NCBI GenBank assembly: GCA_017643325.1
Contig: JAEPNS010000120.1
Span: forward strand, 1 to 8,844
Origin: Alphaproteobacteria bacterium
GTDB taxonomy: Bacteria; Pseudomonadota; Alphaproteobacteria; UBA6615
Reading direction: 5' to 3'
DNA length: 8,844 nt
The translations under genes were made by a program, and so were the position numbers. The notes beneath the pieces were generated by a model. It was not told the origin of the DNA, searched no databases, and worked only from the letters and a program-made list of their open reading frames with translations. This document shows positions 5,789 to 8,844 of this stretch, in pieces. The number at the start of each line of letters is the position of its first letter. The first letter of the stretch is position 1.

Positions 5789-6127
5789 ATGTCACATACG
5801 CCCACAATGCTTTCGGCCACCTCGATCAATGGCGACAAGGTCGTCAATCCTCAGGGCGAGGATCTTGGCAAGATCGAGGATCTGATGATCGACCTGGAAT
5901 CCGGGACCGTGCGCTATGCGGTCATGAGTTTCGGCGGCTTCCTCGGCATGGGCGACAAGCTTTTCGCGGTGCCGATGGACGCCCTCCACGTCAAGTCCGG
6001 GGATGAGGCGTTCGTGCTGAACGCCACGGAAGAGAAGCTGAAGAACGCACCCGGCTTCGACAAGGACGACTGGCCCAATTTCGCCGATCCCGCTTTCGAC
6101 CAGAGAATCCGCGCCCACTACGCCTGA
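5789..6127 (+). CDS. PRC-barrel domain protein, probable general stress protein
   Basis: This 112-residue soluble protein carries a single PRC-barrel domain (about residues 7-80): LSATSINGDKVVNPQGEDLGKIEDLMID, then VRYAVMSFGGFLGMGDKLFAVPMDALHV. It ends with LKNAPGFDKDDWPNF, a tail common in small bacterial PRC-barrel proteins. The fold is known from the H subunit of the photosynthetic reaction centre and from RimM. Stand-alone members are mostly uncharacterised and often stress-induced. ATG 5789 has GGAG six bases upstream. An earlier in-frame start at 5756 would lie in the leader and is less likely. It has its own EcfG-type promoter and ends shortly before a strong hairpin, so it is probably monocistronic. 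Confidence 0.93.
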   Translation: MSHTPTMLSATSINGDKVVNPQGEDLGKIEDLMIDLESGTVRYAVMSFGGFLGMGDKLFAVPMDALHVKSGDEAFVLNATEEKLKNAPGFDKDDWPNFADPAFDQRIRAHYA

Positions 6128-6157
6128 CACGGCAGGCTGACGAATTCGGACATAAAC

Positions 6158-6185
6158 GAGGCTGCGCAGAACCTTGCGCAGCCTC
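6158..6185. terminator. Strong hairpin, probable bidirectional terminator
   Basis: GAGGCTGCGCA pairs perfectly over 11 bases with TGCGCAGCCTC across a six-base loop. It lies 30 bases after the PRC-barrel stop and three bases beyond the stop of the convergent kinase remnant. On the plus strand it is followed by TGTTC and on the minus strand by GTTTATG, so both T-runs are weak but present. Confidence 0.75.
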
Positions 6186-6188
6186 TGT

Positions 6189-6848
6189 TCAGACAGCGGA
6201 GCGCGTCTGGGCCGCCTCATTTTCCATAATACCGTTGAGCAGACGTGACGCCGGCAACCGGACCCGGGCGACTGTTCCCGAACCCGGTTTGCTCACGAGC
6301 TCAAGCGAGCCGTCGTGGAGTGGCACATAGGATTTGCTGAGCGGCAGACCCAAACCGGTGCCCTCGTTTCTGCAGTTGAGGGCACCGTCAGCCTGCCGGA
6401 ACGGCTCGAGCGTCATCGGTATGTCGTCGTTGGCGATACCGACACCCGTGTCCACAACTTCAAATGTATGGCCGTCCGCGTCCGACTGGCTCGACTTCAC
6501 GACGACAGTTCCACCCTCCGGTCTGAACTTGATCCCATTCGACACGAGATTGATCAGGACCTGTTCCAGCAATCTTTCATCGGCACGGATCGGCAGCAGC
6601 TTGCCCTCCATGGTCGCATGCAGCTCGATCCCCTTTGCAAGGGCTCGCGCTTTCAACAACCGGACGCAAGCCTCCACGACCTGGGGAACATCCACCTGCT
6701 GTTCGTTCATCTGTAACTGGCCGGATTCGATTTTCGCGAGATCGAGAATGTCATTGATCACGTCCAGAAGGTGCCCACCCGCCTGCCGGATATGGGTTGC
6801 ATAGTCCTGATACTGCTTGTTGCCGACGGGTCCCAGAATGCACTGCAT
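6189..6848 (-). pseudogene. Histidine kinase remnant, N-terminal part missing
   Basis: The frame encodes 219 residues of a PAS/HisKA-type sensor kinase. It opens inside the dimerisation helix region (ILGPVGNKQYQDYATHIRQAGGHLLDVINDILDLAKIESG). The H-box helix (SHELRTPL...) that should directly precede it is absent. The catalytic domain is kept: N box INLVSNGIKF (99-108), G1 box VDTGVGI (132-138), F-box-like EPFRQADG (148-155) and G2 box GTGLGL (163-168). A TAA stands two codons before the first ATG, no ribosome site is visible, and no upstream frame supplies the missing sensor or phospho-acceptor His. It therefore looks like a 5'-truncated gene cut near 6840. If translated, it could only be an ATPase domain unable to phosphorylate itself. 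Confidence 0.83.
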
Positions 6849-6969
6849 ACATTAATACTGGCTAAGTACGGGTTAACAACGGGCACAAACACCCCGGATT
6901 TCACTCGTCCCGGCGCACTCGTTCCGCCAACGTGTGTTGCGAACTCCAACGTTGAGAGCGCGACCGCAT
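6849..6969. other. Junction spacer upstream of the truncated kinase
   Basis: These 121 bases separate the broken kinase end from the stop codon of the lipoprotein hydrolase. I find no gene, terminator or terminal inverted repeat here. The deletion or rearrangement that removed the kinase N-terminus should have its scar at the 6840-6850 edge. Confidence 0.4.
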
Positions 6970-7836
6970 TCAGCTACATGGCGCGCGCCCGCCAGGCGGG
7001 AGCGTCGTCAGAAACGCGAACACGTCTTCATGCGTCGGTGCGAGCGAGCGCAACGGCCTCGACAGCGCACCAACTAATGGCGCGTGCCCGACACCATCAT
7101 AGATGCGCAATTCCACCGGCACGCCTGCCTCGACAAGTCTCGCGGCCAGGTCCCTGGTGTTGCGCGGCCGCACAGTCGTATCGCGACCGCCGGTCGCCAG
7201 CAACATGACAGGCGCCCCGGGATCCACATGAGCAATTGGCTGGGATTCTTCAGCAGGTTCGCCGGGCCCGAAAATCTGCTTCAACGTGCTGTCGCGCAGT
7301 GGCAACAGGTCATAGGGTCCCGCCAGCCCGATCCCCGCGCGAATGCGGCACCGCGCCACGCCGCGCAAATCCAGCCACGCTTCGTCCAGCACGAGCATCG
7401 CAGCAATGTAGGCGCCGGCCGAATGCCCCATGAGGACGATTCCGCTTCCGGCTTCGGGACGGCCAGCGAGAAACGCGACCGCGTCGGCCGCGTCGGCCAT
7501 GAAACCCCGCCAGCGGACCTGGGGATAAAGCCGGTAGTCAGGGACTGCGACTGTATAGCCCTGCGCCGCAAACGCCTCACCGACGAACTTGTACTGCTGG
7601 CGCTCTCCGCTTTCCCAACCGCCGCCATAAAAGAACACCACCAACGGCGTTCCTGCGGCCGGGGCATCCGGGACGTAGACGTCAAGACGTTGGCGCGGAT
7701 CGTCGCCAAACGGCACCGCACGATCGACCGTGTAGCCGCTTTCGGGAGTCAGAGAGTTGATGATGCCCGTTGGCGAGCAGGCCGAAAGCGCCGCAACAAG
7801 ATTGAAGGCGCAAATGACGTGACGAAGCGAATTCAT
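6970..7836 (-). CDS. Alpha/beta hydrolase (esterase/lipase-like), predicted lipoprotein
   Basis: This 288-residue enzyme starts with a short signal peptide, MNSLRHVICAFNLVAALSAC, ending in the lipobox LSAC. Cys20 would be lipidated and the enzyme anchored in the membrane, facing the periplasm. The hydrolase domain shows the oxyanion motif FFYGGGW (68-74), where most relatives have HGGGW. Other markers are YRLYP (101-105), nucleophile elbow GHSAG with Ser139, acid Asp219 in TGGRDTTVRP, and His251 in GVGHAPL. The ATG at 7836 was chosen because it gives an exact lipoprotein signal; the frame runs further upstream to a GTG at 7926, which would spoil it. The ribosome site is poor. It probably cleaves short acyl esters in the envelope. 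The gene is divergent from the membrane protein at 8081. Confidence 0.87.
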   Translation of the reverse strand: MNSLRHVICAFNLVAALSACSPTGIINSLTPESGYTVDRAVPFGDDPRQRLDVYVPDAPAAGTPLVVFFYGGGWESGERQQYKFVGEAFAAQGYTVAVPDYRLYPQVRWRGFMADAADAVAFLAGRPEAGSGIVLMGHSAGAYIAAMLVLDEAWLDLRGVARCRIRAGIGLAGPYDLLPLRDSTLKQIFGPGEPAEESQPIAHVDPGAPVMLLATGGRDTTVRPRNTRDLAARLVEAGVPVELRIYDGVGHAPLVGALSRPLRSLAPTHEDVFAFLTTLPPGGRAPCS

Positions 7837-8080
7837 CCGCGCAGCATAGTAGGAAACGATGCGGGCATAAGCGCACGTGGCCCTGAATGTTCGACACGAT
7901 ACGCTGACACGGAACCCCTGCGACACATCGCCCCTGAATTCGCGTCCAAACTATCGTGCGCCTGAAGCGGCGGTTGAATTTTACATCGGCATGTTGAAAG
8001 AAGGATGCATCATTCCCGTCAAGGGAGGACAGTCGGCGACCGGCACCGTCGCCGCACACGTAGAGTGAGAATGCCCCACG
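7837..8080. other. Divergent intergenic region
   Basis: These 244 bases lie between the start codons of the lipoprotein hydrolase and the membrane protein and should carry both promoters. No -35/-10 pair, EcfG site or inverted repeat stood out. A 63-codon plus-strand frame (7877-8068) ends just before the membrane protein gene but has no recognisable domain, so I do not call it a gene. Confidence 0.4.
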
Positions 8081-8844
8081 ATGAAGGTGTTGCTCAGGTA
8101 TGTCTCGATCGCCCTTCGCTTGGCCGTGTCGGTCGGGGCAATCTGGTTTGTGTCAGACGACATCGATGGCGCAGCGCTCGGGCAAGTGCTCCAGCGGATT
8201 GATGCCATCTGGCTTACCACGGCGTTGGCGGTTCTCGCGCTTCAGCCGGTGCTCGGTACGCTTCGCTGGCAGATTGTCATGTCAGGACTCCAGCCTCCTC
8301 CGCCACTTACCGAACTTGGCAAAATCACCTACGTTTCGCTCTTCTTCAACCAGATCCTCCCTGCGAGCGTAGGTGGCGATGTAATCCGTATCGTGCTGGC
8401 CAGTCGCGCCGGTGCCCGCCTGCGCGACGCATTTGCGAGCACTGCACTCGATCGAGCTTTCATGCTGCTTGCGCTGATCGCAATGTTCGCTGTCAGCGTC
8501 GGACTTCTCAATGCGGGCCCCGAAGTCCCCAAAGCATATATCGACGTCGTCATCGCGCTGACCGTATTGGTTTTTACCGGGTTTTTTGTGGTCGGCTTTA
8601 ACCTTCTGCCCATCTGGCGGGTGCCGCTCCCATTTTTTGATCGCCTGGAAGGCCCAGCGCTGCAGGCACGTTCGGTGCTAAGGAAGCCCCGTGTCCTCGG
8701 AACAACGTTCGTCGTTTCGCTCCTCAGTCACCTGAACATTGTTGCCAGCGTCTACATGTTTCTTCTGTCACTCGGAGCAATGGTAACATTCGCACAGGTT
8801 CTCGTCCTGATGCCGCTCGTGCTTCTTGCCGCAGTGCTTCCCAT
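8081..8844 (+). CDS. Lysylphosphatidylglycerol synthase TM / UPF0104-family membrane protein (3' end beyond window)
   Basis: The 254 codons visible encode a polytopic inner-membrane protein. Hydrophobic segments lie at about residues 7-24, 42-60, 84-94, 126-145, 155-175, 207-230 and 238-254. The family signature NQILPASVGGDVIRI (90-104) and the following ALDRAF (122-127) match the lysylphosphatidylglycerol-synthase transmembrane domain, also called UPF0104/YbhN. Full proteins are usually 300-350 residues, so roughly a quarter is missing. In MprF this domain flips aminoacylated lipids. Stand-alone proteins like this one lack the synthase domain, are mostly uncharacterised and are often linked to lipid or glycan export. 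ATG 8081 begins directly with the first membrane helix. Its ribosome site is weak (GTGAGA about 14 bases upstream). Confidence 0.88.
   Translation, partial: MKVLLRYVSIALRLAVSVGAIWFVSDDIDGAALGQVLQRIDAIWLTTALAVLALQPVLGTLRWQIVMSGLQPPPPLTELGKITYVSLFFNQILPASVGGDVIRIVLASRAGARLRDAFASTALDRAFMLLALIAMFAVSVGLLNAGPEVPKAYIDVVIALTVLVFTGFFVVGFNLLPIWRVPLPFFDRLEGPALQARSVLRKPRVLGTTFVVSLLSHLNIVASVYMFLLSLGAMVTFAQVLVLMPLVLLAAVLP

Noticed and set aside
7084..7965. Plus-strand open frame of 293 codons
   Set aside because: It is antisense to the lipoprotein hydrolase, which has lipobox and catalytic motifs; the composition is typical of a shadow frame.
7877..8068. 63-codon plus-strand frame ending just before the LPG-synthase TM-type gene
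   Set aside because: Its only start is a GTG without a ribosome site, and no domain is recognisable, so a real gene cannot be supported.
1..8844. CRISPR array or phage defence system
   Set aside because: No regularly spaced repeats, Cas-like proteins or known defence domains appear in any frame; the only mobile DNA seen is the IS6 copy and the tRNA repeat.

Overview
The window looks like GC-rich chromosomal DNA of an alphaproteobacterium. The main support is a textbook EcfG-type general-stress promoter (GGAAC-N16-CGTT) in front of a PRC-barrel gene, together with a tRNA-Ser(GCU), an IS6-family element and a histidine kinase relative that all resemble versions common in that class. The genus cannot be told from the sequence alone.

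Left part (1-3561): a probable small-molecule catabolic neighbourhood. On the minus strand lie an alpha/beta hydrolase (1586-2473), a protein of the 4,5-dihydroxyphthalate decarboxylase / substrate-binding-protein fold (273-1247) and, 21 bases further on, the N-terminus of an FAD-dependent monooxygenase that leaves the window at position 1. Divergent from these, on the plus strand, is a PuuE/allantoinase-like member of the polysaccharide deacetylase superfamily (2638-3561). An oxygenase, a decarboxylase-like protein, a C-C or ester hydrolase and a C-N hydrolase together suggest breakdown of a ring compound. The substrate is unknown. The 338 bases before the decarboxylase-like gene hold mutually exclusive hairpins that could act as an RNA switch.

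Middle part (3562-5600): a decayed IS6-family insertion sequence (about 3604-4410), whose transposase carries both an N-terminal frameshift and an internal stop codon, then a glutathione S-transferase (4627-5241), then tRNA-Ser(GCU) on the minus strand. The 3' end of the tRNA is repeated exactly (23 bases) 91 bases beyond the gene's own 3' end, as expected of an old integration site.

Right part (5600-8844): the stress-type PRC-barrel gene (5789-6127), a strong bidirectional terminator hairpin, a histidine kinase remnant lacking its phospho-acceptor half (6189-6848), a lipoprotein alpha/beta hydrolase (6970-7836, minus strand) and, divergent from it, the N-terminal two-thirds or so of an integral membrane protein of the lysylphosphatidylglycerol-synthase TM / UPF0104 family (8081 to the window edge).

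The stretch from 3600 to 6970 shows several scars of rearrangement: the decayed IS, the tRNA 3'-end repeat and the truncated kinase. It reads as an accessory or remodelled segment between two otherwise ordinary chromosomal blocks.
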